DNA of 64,000 nt from Zygaena filipendulae (GCA_907165275.2 OU015664.1:1822001-1886000), one strand, 5' to 3'. Numbered from the stretch's first letter, positions 11,350 through 24,441 are shown. Translations and numbers: made by a program. The notes: generated by a model from the sequence alone, not told the origin.

Positions 11350-12740
11350 CAATATATGTCTATGTTATCCACGAGTATTTCTGCTGATTGTGGTGCTCAA
11401 TAAAATGTTTTCGTTCATTCATTTTTATGTCAATATTTATTATACCTATAGGAACTTTGCACATAATATACTGTTGTCTAGATTTCACAAACCGCTAATA
11501 TTGTGCAAGTAACTAAATAAATAACTTACACGTACCTATCCTTCCATGAAGCGTTTAGTTACTTCTTAAGGCCGTTTCCTTCATAATATTATTTTCTATT
11601 AAAAAACACTAAATGCGTGCACCGCGGTCGCGAAGTAAATAGATTAAAAAGTCATTTTAAAAAAATATTAAATTCATTTGGTTTTTAAAGGATTCAATTT
11701 TTCATTAGTTACCTACCTATTACTAAAATCGTTATTTTCAATTTGCTTCCAACAAAGCAGTTTCTTAGTTACCTTAGTAGATAGGGCAATTATAATTTAT
11801 TTTGTTACATTCGTTGGCAAAATGTTCACACTTTACACGAAAGGAATTTCATAAATATTTCGTTAAATTAAGGCGGATGAAACCGCGGGGAACAGCTAAG
11901 AATAAATAATTAAAGCATCATCCGTGGCTGCCAATAATTTTATTCCGTTAATAACAATGACTTTTATGAGCGAATAAGTTTTTTCAATTTCCGAAAATAG
12001 GTTACTATACTAACTTTTTACACACAATTGAATCTAAAGTCTTATCTATCTAGTTTGAAGTTTTAGCGAAACTTGACTTTCGATTACCAACGTTCATTAT
12101 AATTTGTACCTACTAGCCCGGAGAAGCGGTTTTGCGACAAATATCCAGATTCCCGAATATTCGTAGGTACCTATACCTATTGTCGACTATAATTATATCT
12201 ACCAAGGAACTGTAATCACTTATGATGCCTTATGATTAAAAATCCTATTAAGGGGATGTAAACACACAGAAAGGCTTCATCGATCGGATCTCAAGGGGTG
12301 ATTTGGATACTCCTTAATATAAGGCGTATACCTTTTACCTTTAGACGTTACTTTTGCGGTCACCTGTAGGTATATCCTGCGATTATTTTGGAGATTTTTA
12401 GCCGCGACTACTCTCTTGATAGACGCTAAGATTAAAGACTTGTCTTCCGCTAGCATGTCATAATTACCTAACCTTCTTAAACTCCCCATAGGTACTGGAG
12501 CTGGGTGGTGGACTTCACGGACTTCGAAAGGCTTCTATTAATACCAATAAGTGTGTAGGTACCTACCTATGTTTCTATTAGATGTTTTCCTTCTCTGCGA
12601 AGCATGTTATAATCGTTTCGATTGGTTAGGAAAGACCATAAGTACCTAATTATCGGTCTAATCTTCGCCCTTTGATAAAGGCCCCTTGCTGGTAACGCAG
12701 AATCACACGTCATAATTTTCTTTTAAACAAACCGCAGAAT
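11350..12740. other. Gene-free stretch
   Basis: AT-rich. A decayed Helitron 3' end (AAACCGCGGGGAACAGCTAAG) is visible near 11880-11901. An open frame at 12277-12489 has no recognisable features. Confidence 0.4.
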
Positions 12741-13061
12741 GGGCATGTTGACTAATTTTTTTTTAGTCCGTCTTGTAGATTATTAAAAAATATTGGACAC
12801 GTATTTTTTCTTTTTTTAAGTAATCAAAAAATTACGGCGATATATTGAGTTGAAATTTCGCGTGACGTCACTATTCTGACAGTTTGTATGGCGGTTTTTG
12901 CGGTTAGTGACGTCACGACCCCCTGACCCTGAACTTTAATGTGCTTTATCTCTGTATATTTTAATTAATTTGAAAAAGCAAAAAATACGGGTCTATTGTT
13001 TTTTAATTTTCTAAAAGACGGACTAATAAAAATTTTGATTTTCAAAAGTTGTCAACATCCC
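12741..13061 (+). mobile_element. MITE family A, copy 4
   Basis: GGGCATGTTGACTAATTT to TTGTCAACATCCC, both TGACGTCAC boxes intact around GTTTGTATGGCGG. Confidence 0.87.
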
Positions 13062-13078
13062 TATTGCATAGAGTTACA

Positions 13079-13314
13079 TGGACACCGATAAGCAATAACA
13101 TGTCAACCCACAAAGTTAAGTTATTGATACAGAACGCTTTATTGGGAGGTAAAGAACGTTTTAAATTATGCGCTTACCTTATTACTTTGGTTAAATACCA
13201 AAAAGATGTAAAACGTAAAAAAATTGTTAAAACAATATGGCGCCATAATTTTAAAACACGATTTTTCAAAATAGCTCCAGCGTGGGTTAACACACTATTG
13301 CTTATCTATGTCCA
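13079..13314. mobile_element. MITE family B, copy 1
   Basis: 236 bp with inverted ends TGGACACCGATAAGCAAT and ATTGCTTATCTATGTCCA. A second copy at 50583-50860 shares the interior (ACAGAACGCTTTATTGG, AAACGTAAAAAAATTGT). The open frame across it is incidental. It is followed by a 12-bp direct duplication TATGTCCACATA. Confidence 0.7.
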
Positions 13315-13440
13315 CATATATGTCCACATATAGGAATTGCATACATTTACCTACACTAATTGTCAATATCGTTTTGTTTTTCCAACTGTCACGTATTGTC
13401 TCTGTAAGATTAATCACCGTAGCGCACCCAACTCTGAAGT

Positions 13441-13500
13441 GTTGAAGTCTGTTGAAGTCTGTTGAAGTCTGTTGAAGTCTGTTGAAGTCTGTTGAAGTCT
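13441..13500 (+). repeat. Six perfect tandem 10-mers
   Basis: GTTGAAGTCT repeated six times without error, with degenerate half units on both sides. A minisatellite, not a CRISPR array: there are no spacers. Confidence 0.95.
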
Positions 13501-13576
13501 GAAGTGTGTGCTGCTGATGTTTCTGGTATCAGTCAACCAACAACGCAGTTTGTTGTTTTGCAAAAAAATATTAAAT

Positions 13577-14075
13577 ACTAGCCGTTTCCCGCGGTTTCAC
13601 ACGCGTGAGTTTCGAAATTCTCGCAGGAACACAAAAGTAGCCTAATTTACTTCTTATAACATCAGCCGTGAAAGTCCGTTTCGGAGAATCACCCGCTTGA
13701 GTTTCAGAATTCCCGCAGGAACTCCAAACTTCTTTCATAAGAACCTTCTCCTGACAATAACCAACACAACAAAAAAGAATTAAGCAGCAAAATTGGTCCA
13801 GCTTGTTCACGCGGGATGCCGTAACCAAGGGAAATAGGGATTCATTTTTATATAAGTATAAATATTATTATGTATTATTATTATTAGTATGATTATTATT
13901 ATTTCTTAAGCGAAATAAATAAGTGAAGTGACGAACGAACGCAACATTTATTTACATTCACATACCGCTGACAATGTGTATGCAAAATTTCATGAAGATC
14001 GGTTGAGCCGTTTAGGCGTAAAAGCGTGACAGACAGACAGAGTTACTTTCGCATTTATAATATTAGTATGGATGT
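13577..14075 (-). mobile_element. Helitron-like copy split by about 250 bp
   Basis: Reverse 3' end at 13578-13720 (CTAGCCGTTTCCCGCGG onward, segment duplicated) and the matching 5' half at 13968-14072 (AATTTCATGAAGATCGGTTG to TTTATAATATTAGTATGG). The intervening DNA may be an insertion. Confidence 0.55.
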
Positions 14076-14394
14076 TTTTTTTTCCAGCCAAACTTTTTTT
14101 GTGACCCTGAATGACGTGTTCGCATTACAGACAAATGTCTTCAGTGCGAACCGATATCGCTAACAATTTGATTGGAGATTGAATGCCATATTTATAAATG
14201 TCTCCCGAAGTCTGGTGTCAGATGATAATATTGATTTAAACAATGTATAATATATTTAATATCTAGACATATAAAGAAAATTGAAGTGTCTGTGTGTAAT
14301 TCCAAATTAACAGCTTTTCACTAAATGCGTAGGTACGAAAGTATTTAAGGTACCTAGGCCTACCTATGCTTACACAAAAAAAAATATTTTTTTT

Positions 14395-14555
14395 ACATTT
14401 TTGTCAGTCTGTCTGTTTGTTCCAGCTTATCTCTGAAATGGCTGGACTGATTTTAACGGGACTTTCACTGGCTGATAGCTGATGTTATAAAAAGTACTAA
14501 ATAGTTCCTGCGGGAATTCCGAAACTCACGCGGGCGATACCACGGGGCACAGCTT
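14395..14555 (+). mobile_element. Helitron-like fragment
   Basis: TCTGTCTGTTTGTTCCAGC through TGGCTGGACTGATTTTAACG, ending GATACCACGGGGCACAGCTTG. A variant subfamily, also seen at about 38540-38650. Confidence 0.55.
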
Positions 14556-16583
14556 GTATTTTATTTATTATTGTACTTTATGTATTTTGTCTAGGAAATT
14601 TTTATATTATGTTATTTTTATTTTGTATTTTTTGTGTACCGTTTGTTTCCCTAAAAATAAATAAATATAATCGAAAGCTATTTATTTGCCATCGTTGGCT
14701 CATGTTGAAGACGGCGATCGACAGCACTGCTGTTTTAGTCGTTAGTATACTGACCGCTGTGCCAGGTAAAAATAAAATATTTTCGAAATTTTATTTCAGT
14801 AATTTGACGAGAGGCGAATTCAAGCGTGGTTTCTAAATTTGAATGTTTACATAATTAATTATGCTATCCTCAATACATGTGGAAAAATAAAACAACAATC
14901 AAAAGTCTGGCCGCACAGAAAAAAAAATACGCAACATTCAATTATGTAGAATTAATCACACGACATTTTTTTTTCTGTTGACACGTCATAACATCGGGGC
15001 GAATGATTAAAAATAGATTTTCGCACTTGTGGAAAATCCAATAAATCAGACGGAAATCCGGTTTTATAGGTTACGTTCCATCGGCATTTTTAATTTTGTG
15101 CGGTGTCCCATGACCTGGCCCTTGTATTCAATCAGCATCCAAAGCGATCCAAGTGGAAAGTGACACTTTAGACCTTTTTTTGGATCTATTTTGTAACTTC
15201 AAGGGTTCAACTAGGAGGTATTGTAGAGGTTGAACGCTGTTAACCTTCATGTCTACACTGGTTGGAAATAAATATAGAAGGAGTAATAGGTATTTTTAAT
15301 TATTCCCGCCCCCGTAACGTTACAGTACCTTCCAAGGTAGTATGCGGATTTAGCGTGATGTACGCCCCAATCTCGTTTCCCTCCCATGCCACTTTTGATA
15401 CCAATACCTACACACTAATTATTACTATACACTGAATACCCAAAATCCACAATCAGAAATGAAAAAAATGTCCCCTTAAAAAACCCACAAAATTGAAATC
15501 TTTGAGGCACCTTAAGTAGGTACTTTTAGATCAGGCCAGTTTCGAAAAGAACAGCTATATATAAGTTTATCTATGACAGTTGTATTCGATGTCAGTTGCC
15601 ACTTTTTGGAATGAGAATTTTGTTGAACTGTTAATCTGGGTAAAATGATTTTTTTTTTATCAATGCTTGTTGCTAATAATGTTTTACTACAGACTAGATT
15701 TGACGTGACTACTGCCTGCCTACCTACATTGAAAAAAAAAATGCCCGGAGACTAAAGGATAAGCAACAGAATAATTTAATTTAATTTGTTGTCAACAGAG
15801 TTAAATAAATGGTGCGACACTCCGCCTTAAGTAATTACAAGCGTAATGTGGGCTGGTAGTACGTGTCACAAAAAGCTTTATATCCAATATTATGTGGAAC
15901 CCCATGCAGGGAAGAAGCTCATCTCTCAATAAGCTGCCAAGCGTATTTGCCGTAAAAGACAAAATAATTACATGCTATCACTAGCTTCCTGCGACTATAT
16001 AAGTTGTATCCGGTAATATAATATTAATACCTCTTATCCATAAAGAGGTGGATAGTATTCGCTTTTATTTCTTTACGATAAAAACTACCATAATACGTTA
16101 TGGTAATTGGTCAGATTCTGTCTGTACATTCATAAATAATTATTATAGGTATATAATCCCTTCTATATGTATAATATTCGTTGGTATTAAATGGCATTTG
16201 TATGCCAAAGGAACTCTGTCTGTCTGTTTGATACGCTTACACATCTTAACGGCTCAACCGATTGAATCCGAATGTGCCGTTTGTACAACGATATGTCTAA
16301 TGATGTTGCTGTTGATATCTTTGACTCACGTCAAGCAACTATAAGAAAATGCATGATCCCGGTTCGTTCCTCTCTGCTCTGATCGTTTCCTTCTTCTTTA
16401 TTTTTTATTTTAACAGTACTAACATAACTTTAAGTTTTATGCTAACGACCTAACAGATTTTTATTTTTATTTAATAATTGCCTTTACTATGCTGTACCCA
16501 CATGTCTGTGGTAACAGTCTAGCTCTACAACTTTGTATTATAATTTTAGTCAATGTTCCGATTGTTACCTGTTTTGTGAGCCC
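14556..16583. other. Gene-free stretch
   Basis: AT-rich DNA. A short hydrophobic frame at 14703-14768 followed by GTAAAA could be imagined as a signal-peptide exon but has no support. Degenerate Helitron sequence lies near 16204-16265. Confidence 0.35.
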
Positions 16584-16585
16584 AA

Positions 16586-16644
<59 letters not shown>

Positions 16645-16647
16645 ATC
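16584..16647 (+). repeat. (AAAT)n microsatellite
   Basis: About 16 uninterrupted units (AATA phase), joined directly to the 3' half of a Helitron-like repeat, which replaces the expected 5' half. Confidence 0.95.
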
Positions 16648-16760
16648 ATGAAATTTTGCATACACGTTGACAGGGATACAGAGAAGGACATAGGGTACTT
16701 TTATCCCGGAATTCCCGCGGTAACTCCGAAATTAAGTCGGTGTAGCCACGGGGATCAACA
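16648..16760 (+). mobile_element. Helitron-like 3' half fused to microsatellite
   Basis: Starts at CATGAAATTTTGCATACACG immediately after the (AAAT)n tract, then TTTTATCCCGGAATTCCCGC and a weak end CACGGGGATCAAC. Confidence 0.65.
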
Positions 16761-17204
16761 CAATATAATATTATGATTTTACTGAAATTTACTTCCGTTT
16801 GTAAAAGTTATTTTTAATACAAGAAATTACATGCCTTCTTGAAGAATATTATTTATACCTATATCTAACCGTTCTGAACCAAGCGTGCTTTTTTTTGCTT
16901 TAGATGTTATATTTTATGCATTTTTCATTCTTTTTACGACGTTCCTCGCACTTGCTCGTCTTCTAAATAAACAAGAAGAAAAAAAAACGGAAGTTTGTGA
17001 ATTCTGGTTTAGTCAGGTGAAGGGATTTTAATATAAATAATATATAAGTTGCTATGCGTTTGAGTACCTACGTTTACGTAAAGATGCTGTGATCTCGATG
17101 TTTGACGTATTGAGCTTATCCGTTATCGACGGAGAAAAGATGTTGCATGGCATAGTTTTAATTTCATTGGTTTCGCTACTTTTTACAGGAAAGTTTTAAA
17201 AACT

Positions 17205-17367
17205 AAACTGCCGCACTGAGAGACCTTCATTAAATTATTGTTAATTGGCATTTAACTTTTAACATAGTTAAATCACTAACATGACATCAATCTAATCGGC
17301 AGTTTTGATTTTAAAATCTTTACTTAAAATTAAGTAATCATTAAAACGACTCTGAGTGGGTCGTTAA
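17205..17367. mobile_element. Foldback element D, diverged copy
   Basis: Left end CTGCCGCACTGAGAG and right end CGACTCTGAGTGGGTCG. The inner segment TGTTAATTGGCATTTAAC is shared with the copies at 27545 and 37419. Confidence 0.6.
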
Positions 17368-17546
17368 TGTTATTTTTAATTATTTAGCTATCGATTCGTA
17401 ACCATAGGTATATAATGTAATTTTTATTGGTATTTTGTAATTTTTAACTGAAGAGTTAAACAGAAAAAAAAAACGAAAAAGACAATTTTAAACTTGCGTT
17501 GACTTTTTGCGGAATATTTATGATATTTAATTTTATGTAATACCTG

Positions 17547-17735
17547 CAGCTGTGCCCCGCGGTTTCACCCGCGATAGTTACGGAGTTCCCGCGGGAATTC
17601 TGGGATAAAAAGTACCCTATGTCCTTTTACCCCTGACAACGTGCATGCCAAATTTCATCCAAATCCGTTTAGCCGGTTTCGCGTGATTGAGTAACAAACA
17701 TCCACACTTTCACATTTATAATATTAGTAGGATAA
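17547..17735 (-). mobile_element. Helitron-like repeat, near full length
   Basis: Reverse copy with the 3' hairpin CCCCGCGGTTTCACCCGCG and the 5' end ATTTATAATATTAGTAGGA. CTAG is altered to CTGC at the terminus. Confidence 0.75.
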
Positions 17736-17939
17736 TAGATATATTAGATTTTTAGCATCATATTATATTACATTTTCACACTAAAAATAACATATACGTA
17801 GGGATGTAACTATAACCGTAACCAACCGTAGGTATGTACAATATACATATAAACACTTGCAACCAAAATAGTAAATTTTCTTTCAATGAAGTATTCATAC
17901 TCCAGCTAAGGCTGTACCTTAGGTCCTTACATATTATTT

Positions 17940-18132
17940 ATAAAACAAAGTCCTCCTCTGCGTCTGTCTGTCTGTATGTATCTGTTCGCGATAAATTATT
18001 ATTAAGACTACTGAACGGATTTTCATGCCGTTTTCACCAATAGATAAAAGATATATACATAAGAATAGTCTATCCTGGAATTTTCGCAGAAACTCCGAAA
18101 TTATCGCGGGTGAAACCGTGAGGGACGGCTAG
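17940..18132 (+). mobile_element. Helitron-like repeat
   Basis: TAAAACAAAGTCCTCCTCTG, CTGAACGGATTTTCATGCCG and terminal TGAAACCGTGAGGGACGGCTAG in family order; ends in CTAG. Confidence 0.65.
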
Positions 18133-20079
18133 TATTTGTTAAAACAAAACACGGTAACTTGTATAATACAAAGTAATATGCAGCTATCTTTATGTAAAGT
18201 TTCAGTGTACCCTACCAGTCTATCACTAATTCACGGCATAAAAAGTTTGAGATTTTTCCTTTAAAGTAGTAGCGATGTCCGTGTCTGCGGCAGGTGTGTG
18301 CAAACAAATGCGTTATCATGACATAACGCTTTTTGTATACGATACCTTTATGTACCTTTATATAGAGGTCAATAAATATTAATGAAGGTCCAATCCGGTG
18401 TTCAGACAAGTTTTACCTTTACTTACTACGAATAGTGGTAGATAGTAAATAAAAACAATCATAAAATATTATGAGCTTCTATCTTTATACCCACAGGATG
18501 ACATCCTAAAGCTTAACTTTAGTCCTCACTCCGGGAACCAGAGTTAATACGGGCCGTTCATGACTTCAAAGTACAAGTGACTTCAAATGACGTAGGTACC
18601 TATATTCCTTTTACATAATGAGCGAAATTTTCTTCTTATAAAGCTACATACATTACCAAATAATACATAATATAAAAATAATATAAAATTCATAATATAA
18701 AAATCAATTGCCGTACGTTAGTCTCGCAAATGCTCGAATAATTATGTCTCGATCAATTAGGAGCTCTTGAGGGAATTCCTAAACTTTCGCTGGTCAAACC
18801 GCGAGCATAGGAAAGTTAATATTATTCAAAAGGCAGTTTTTCTTCGACGGAATTGAACAAATGCTGTCAGAGGTCACTTAAGATTAAAAGCTCTACTTCC
18901 TCAAAGGTCCAAAATATTATTTTTTTACGTTTTTAATTAACGAGAACCACCGTCTAACGACTATGACAAACAGAGCGACTGCGGAACACGAGCTTTCGAG
19001 AGCTATGCGAGCCAGAGTACGTAGGTAGGTACGTGCCTAATTAAAGCGAGTTTACTAAAACAATATACATTCAAATTATGATATTGCTTATAAAAACGGA
19101 GATCACGAAATTGTAGCCTAAAGCTCGATAGTGCTAATAAATATAGGTACCTATATCTATTCGGGTATCGCTTTTAGCGTAGCAGCAAGTTTTGTTCATT
19201 TTATCAGAGGCACTAATATAATAAAGGTAAAGTTTGTAAGTTTAAAACTTTACAAGTTTGCTAAAGAAAGTAATATCAGCAAGAAAAAGTGAAGTAAAAT
19301 ATTTTTTTCACTGTTAGGAAACTAAAGTATCCCTGAGTGAAAATATATAATAGAATACTTTTTAGAGTTCCCGAAGAGCACCGAAATTCGTGCGGATGAA
19401 ACGTCAGCTGAACAGCTATTAATTTATAGTACCTACCTAGTTAAAATGCAGTTGTCATCAAAACTAGTGACCGTTAACTAGGCGCCGTCTATAGAACCAT
19501 ACGTTTTCTAAACTTTTTTGTTATTTATCTTCTAGTTACTACTTACTTGAATAAGTACATTTTTTTATTGATTTTTGGGTTTGGTTGGAGTAATCGTCGG
19601 TGCGTCAATGATCGTGTGATTTCTTGACTTCAAACAACCAAACCGACTTCCACACAATATAATATTTGTGTTGTTACGAAGATGGTGCCAATTTACGTTA
19701 TTAATTATCTATCTCAGTATGTTTAATTATATTATACAAATATACTCAAGCTAATCCAATGAGTGTCAAGATAAAATACACAAAAGTCGTTCGCATTATG
19801 GGGAATGGTTTTGCTTAATCAGGGATAGATTTGGGTCAAAGTGGAGTCCACAAAACCCTACGCAGAAATATTCATTCCATTGGAACTTTGTCTGTGCTAT
19901 TCTCAACTTCGTATGTAAGCTTTAATCGTTTGATAACTTAAGGCGATATTGTCAGTTCGGGATTGGTTATACAAATTCTATGATTTTCTCAAATAGGCAT
20001 CATTTGTATAAATCTAGGCTTTAAGAAAGGATTTCCCCTGGGTCGTAAAGGTTTATTATTATATTTGTAGTTTTGTGCA
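18133..20079. other. Gene-free stretch
   Basis: AT-rich. Fragments of Helitron-like 3' sequence occur near 18760-18810 and 19355-19420. No supportable gene. Confidence 0.4.
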
Positions 20080-20242
20080 GGATGCACGGTAAAATTGAGC
20101 AAATACCGTATTTGTTAACCGCACTCGCAGATGGCCAAGATACAGGCTCAGCCTAGTTTGGTCACTGATAGATAGTCTCGTAATTTTGTATTCACCGTTT
20201 CTTTGTGTAATAAATAAATAAATAAATAAATAATAAATAAAT
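20080..20242 (+). mobile_element. LINE 3' end with (AATA)n tail
   Basis: A short non-coding stretch ends CACCGTTTCTTTGTGTAATA and runs into AATA repeats, the form of a severely 5'-truncated non-LTR retrotransposon tail. Family assignment is tentative. Confidence 0.45.
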
Positions 20243-20439
20243 TGTTATAGTTAAGTACAGTAAAAGGAAGATGCTATTAAATTAATCTTTGGTATTTTTA
20301 ATGATGGTTAAGTATATATCACGCGAAATTAATATACCTAACAGGTAATTGTACAAAATACAATATGAAAACGATTCATGGTCTCATGTACCTGTATCTA
20401 CCTATGTAGTTTTTAGGCTAGAATCTTTATAAGTTTTGT

Positions 20440-20512
20440 TATGGTACTTTTTATCCCAGAATATCTGCGAGAACTCCGAAACAACACGGGTGAAACCGCG
20501 GGGAACAGCTAG
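20440..20512 (+). mobile_element. Helitron-like 3' end
   Basis: Ends with GGGTGAAACCGCGGGGAACA then GCTAG: the CCGCGG hairpin (one arm decayed) and the CTAG terminus. Confidence 0.65.
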
Positions 20513-20540
20513 TGCAAAATAAAGCGATTTTTACCTAATA

Positions 20541-20863
20541 GGGATGTTGACAACTTTTGAAAATCAAAATTTTAATTAGTCCGTCTTTTAGAAAATTAAA
20601 AATCATTAGACACGTATTATTTTATTTTTCAAATAAATGAAAATACACAGAGATAAGCTCATTAAAGTTTAGGGTGGGGGCTCGTGACGTCACTTACCTC
20701 TACAGTCTGCAAGCCGCCATACAAACTGCACTAGTTAGAGACGTCACGCGAAATTTCAACTCAATGTATCGCTGTTATTTTTTGATTAGACGTAAAAAAT
20801 GAAAAAATACGTGTCCAATATTTTTTATTAATCTACAAGACGGACTAAATAGTCAAATAGCCT
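20541..20863 (-). mobile_element. MITE family A, copy 5
   Basis: GGGATGTTGACAACTTTTG to TAGTCAAATAGCC. CRE boxes CGTGACGTCAC (intact) and GACGTCACG (first T lost), around CCGCCATACAAAC. Confidence 0.85.
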
Positions 20864-21993
20864 ATTGCGTTTTGCGATTTGTACCTACCTATATGAATTT
20901 TCTCTTCATCTAGCACAAGTGACGGAAAAATACCTACCAAAGCACGAAATTGACATTGATTGGGAACTGTTGAGTTCCCTGAGCACCATGAATATGCACG
21001 TGTGTTAAAAAAAATGAGAGGTATCAAACGTCAATCTCGGCATAAATAAACTTTTGAATGTTTATTTGTAATACCTACCTAGGTACAGGACCATTTGTAG
21101 CGAAGAATCGGCCGTTAGGTTCCAATATAACTACTGATAACTACTAAAAGGTAAATATCTACAAAGAACTAAAAAAAATACTTTCGTAATAGCTATGTTC
21201 TGGTATTAAAGTGTCTATGATAGATATTTTATACTGAATAACGTTTGCTTGGTTCCCGAGAAAAACCTGCTTCCAAAAAAAACACATTTTAACCCTCTCA
21301 TCAACTATTTGAAGGTCAAGGATTAAATTTGAGGTGATGGATTATTAGCTTCTTCCAAAGAAAAAGTACCTACCTAGTCGACTTTATTGCGGTGTTTTTA
21401 AAAAGATAACAAAATAATAATATTATGATATCATCATGATAATGAAAAACTCCTGCAGCTTAAAAAAGCTCCGAAACAAGTTTTTTTTTTACTAATATTT
21501 TCTAGGTTTGGGAACACACCAAAAATTTTAAATCTCGGATAAAGGATATACCTAGGTTTAAACTTGCCTTAACAATTCAGACGAAATTTTAACCTTTTTT
21601 CAAGATTCGAAAATTGAAATTTTGACTCTACGCTTTAAAATTTCTGTCTGTAATTTTTACTTTTTTACTAATCCGAGTTCCGACTGATTTCTGTTGGAAT
21701 GGTGGAGTTTTTATTTTTTACAAACTATAACATTGTGACCATATCTTTATGTGTCAGGATGGACAACGTTATCTTGCACGTGCCTCGCTATCTAATTAGT
21801 TTGAATAATTGGTATTATTTAAATATTAAATAATTTTATTAGTACCTACGATGTTGCAGATTTTGTGCCATCAATAAAGATGTGTTTTAAATTGAAAGTA
21901 ACACGTGATACCTTACCGTGATAGTCGGTAGGTACCTATATAAAGTTATCTTTCGAAAGTGTGGAATTGTCGTTTTCAAATCACAATTGCACC
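20864..21993. other. Gene-free stretch
   Basis: AT-rich DNA, nothing identifiable. Confidence 0.4.
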
Positions 21994-22197
21994 TAGTTAT
22001 GCAAAAATGTTCCAATCCACAATGGTTCAAAATTGAGATAAGTGCATTTTTTTTGTTTTAACTAGTATAATTAAAAACTGTATGTTTTATTGTAGAAATA
22101 TGTAGGTAATTATTGTCTAACGGTGTACCAATTTTTTTGTTATGAGTCTGCCCGACCAATTTAATGACCCGTGGATTGGAACATTTTTGCATAACTA
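21994..22197. mobile_element. MITE E with perfect 27-bp inverted termini
   Basis: 21994-22020 is an exact reverse complement of 22171-22197 (outermost TAGTTATGCAAAAATG). TA at both edges fits a TA target duplication as in Tc1/mariner derivatives. 204 bp, no coding capacity. The perfect arms suggest a recent insertion. Confidence 0.8.
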
Positions 22198-22539
22198 CGT
22201 CCAATTTTAATATAGTACCTAACCTACTTACATAAATGTCCACGAGTTTTTCTACAAAAATATTGTAGTAGGTATAGTTAAATAGAATTTAAACCGTCGC
22301 GTCGGCGTCGGACCAATATAAGAATTCATTTATTTCGTGTATTTATTTATTGTTTATAATTTTAAAAGATATAATATGAAAGCGGATGGCACTAGTTTCA
22401 CTCCTGTCTGCAGTTTAAATTAAAAGATAGAAAATATTCAACTATCAGTAAACGAGTAATTTGTGAAAAATAGATATAAAATTATATTGCCATTAAGATT
22501 TTACCAGAATTTAACAGTTAACTGAAAACTAACTACATA

Positions 22540-22812
22540 TGGGGTGTCCTCATTAATGTGGGTCCGGCCTTTTCACTCAAATGTCCGGCCAAACTGGCTG
22601 AGTAGGTTTGGCGACCTGGCAACCCTACTGCCTATATTAAAAACTTTGATTTGTAAAAAGTATACAACCAAGTTCAAATTAACTAGACTTATGTCTAAAG
22701 AGTATCAAGTGTGTGTTTAGTGTATATACTTTTACTTACTTTTAAAGACTTGTAATAGAATATAAGCTATGGCTAAAGGCCTAGTTGCCAAGCCTTAATA
22801 AATTAAAAAAAA
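22540..22812 (+). mobile_element. Probable LINE/SINE 3' end
   Basis: GGCCTAGTTGCCAAGCCTTA then ATAAATTAAAAAAAAAA gives a poly(A) terminus. The upstream GTCCGGCC-rich part may belong to it. Low certainty on the left boundary. Confidence 0.4.
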
Positions 22813-23871
22813 AATTGCCTCTGATTTTAAGGCCGTGTGTAGCCACATGAAAGAATTTTTTTTACCAATAGGTATAGGTAATATAAGAAATTTTGCTTTT
22901 TCGAGAAAATTATTTCAAAATATTATTACTGTACCTATAGGTCACCTACTGTGGGTACGTGTTTCACAATTGTAAACCTTATTTATTTATTTTTATTTAT
23001 TTATTAATTTTTATTAAGGGCTCATTACACAGTAAAGATACTTAAGCGAAAATAATTTTAAAATAATAATAATATTCAATGAAGGATAATACCTAGGTAC
23101 ATAAGTGAAAATGAATTCCTTTTTTGGAATTACGCAACTACAGCCGAGCCGTGAAGAGAGTAACAACAGGTGGTTAGACGATCGCCTAATACGAGTTTCC
23201 GCAGGTTGTTTTAGACCGTTTGTATGTTTCTTTGTTAATATTAAATATTATTAAAAATGTTTTAAAAATAATATAGATAAAGCAAAGTATTATATTAATT
23301 AATAATCACTTACCTTCCCTTGCGCATTATTTATACAAAAGTTTAAAAAGTGATAAACTATGTTTAAATATTAAAAAAAACATGAAAAACTACTTAAATT
23401 TGTAAGTCTACTACTACGCCTACGCCTACTTAAATATACATTTGGGCCATGAATTTGATTAAAAAAAAAAATCAAAATGTTTTAAAAGTTGACACATCAA
23501 GTTGAAATTTTACAAAGTCACAAAATCAGAAAATAAATGCTAAACATAAAATTTAAGCATAGCAAAAAAGCAAAATAAGTACAAGCAATTAAGAAAATTT
23601 ATCATTGAAAAAAAAAGAAAAGTTTTTTTCTTTAAAGTGAACTACTTATATTCGAAACTAACCGGCCAGTAGTAAAGCGAGCACAGCTGTCGTGCAAGCT
23701 GCTGCGTGCGCCCTCATCGTTGCTGCACGGTACGGTAGCGAATGCCGCAAAAGTTAGTGCACGTCAGCCTTTTTAGCTGGCTGGGTGATGCGCTCCTAGG
23801 CTTAGGACGTAACTTGCGTGAGCCGGGATGAGTAGTGTCGACATAATATGGATATAAGGTTTTATTGTTAA
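22813..23871. other. Gene-free stretch
   Basis: Very AT-rich, except a GC-richer patch at about 23670-23830 that has no convincing exon. Confidence 0.4.
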
Positions 23872-23945
23872 CTAGCTGTTCCCCGCAGTTTCACCCGCGT
23901 TATGTCGGAGTTCCCGAGGGAATTCTGGGATAAAAAGTAGCCTTT
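23872..23945 (-). mobile_element. Helitron-like 3' end
   Basis: CTAGCTGTTCCCCGCAGTTT then CACCCGCGTTATGTCGGAG, truncated after AAAAAGTAGCC. Confidence 0.65.
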
Positions 23946-24007
23946 AACATTAACATCAACATAACATTAACATCTTTAACATTAGCTGAAAAATTTAAAA
24001 AAATGTA

Positions 24008-24441
24008 TTTTTAATACAGTTGCTCAAAAAGTGGCGTATTGCAGGGACGTTTAGCGTTCGGGATGTGGGCTATTACATACTCGAGCTTTTTGTTTACCTT
24101 TCCCGAACTCGTGCGTTCTCTTTGCCAACTGTAAAATGGCGACACGACTTTAACACACTTTTTGCATTGCGAAACGTAGGTTTCGTATTACTAATACGAC
24201 TAGCGCCATCTCTTGATCACAGTTGGAACTTAGTTGAGTTTATTGTGTTTTTGATATTTTATTAAATTGCTTAATTTTTTTGCAACTGTATTAAAAATAG
24301 TTGTTCAGTACACGTGCGGAACCGTCATAGCAAAGAGTTCCGACTGTCAACCCTCACCTTCGCCTGCGCCTCGGCTCGGGTAGACATATGTCGGAACTCT
24401 TTGCAATGACAGGCTTTCCGCACTTGTAATGAAATATACTA
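24008..24441. repeat. 434-bp tandem duplication, unit 1 (composite MITE)
   Basis: The first part (about 24008-24300) has inverted ends TTTTTAATACAGTTGC and GCAACTGTATTAAAAA. The second part (about 24314-24425) is a foldback with arms GTGCGGAACCGTCAT/GCAAAGAGTTCCGAC and their near-complements. The whole unit repeats at 24442 with only scattered substitutions. Confidence 0.85.

Noticed and set aside
13049..13333. 94-codon plus-strand frame
   Set aside because: Lies within MITE family B; the second copy at 50583-50860 has not kept the frame.
13441..13500. CRISPR-like repeat array
   Set aside because: Units are contiguous 10-mers without spacers, in an animal genome; a minisatellite.
14703..14768. 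Possible signal-peptide exon before GTAAAA
   Set aside because: A short hydrophobic run and a weak donor are not enough; no following exon found.
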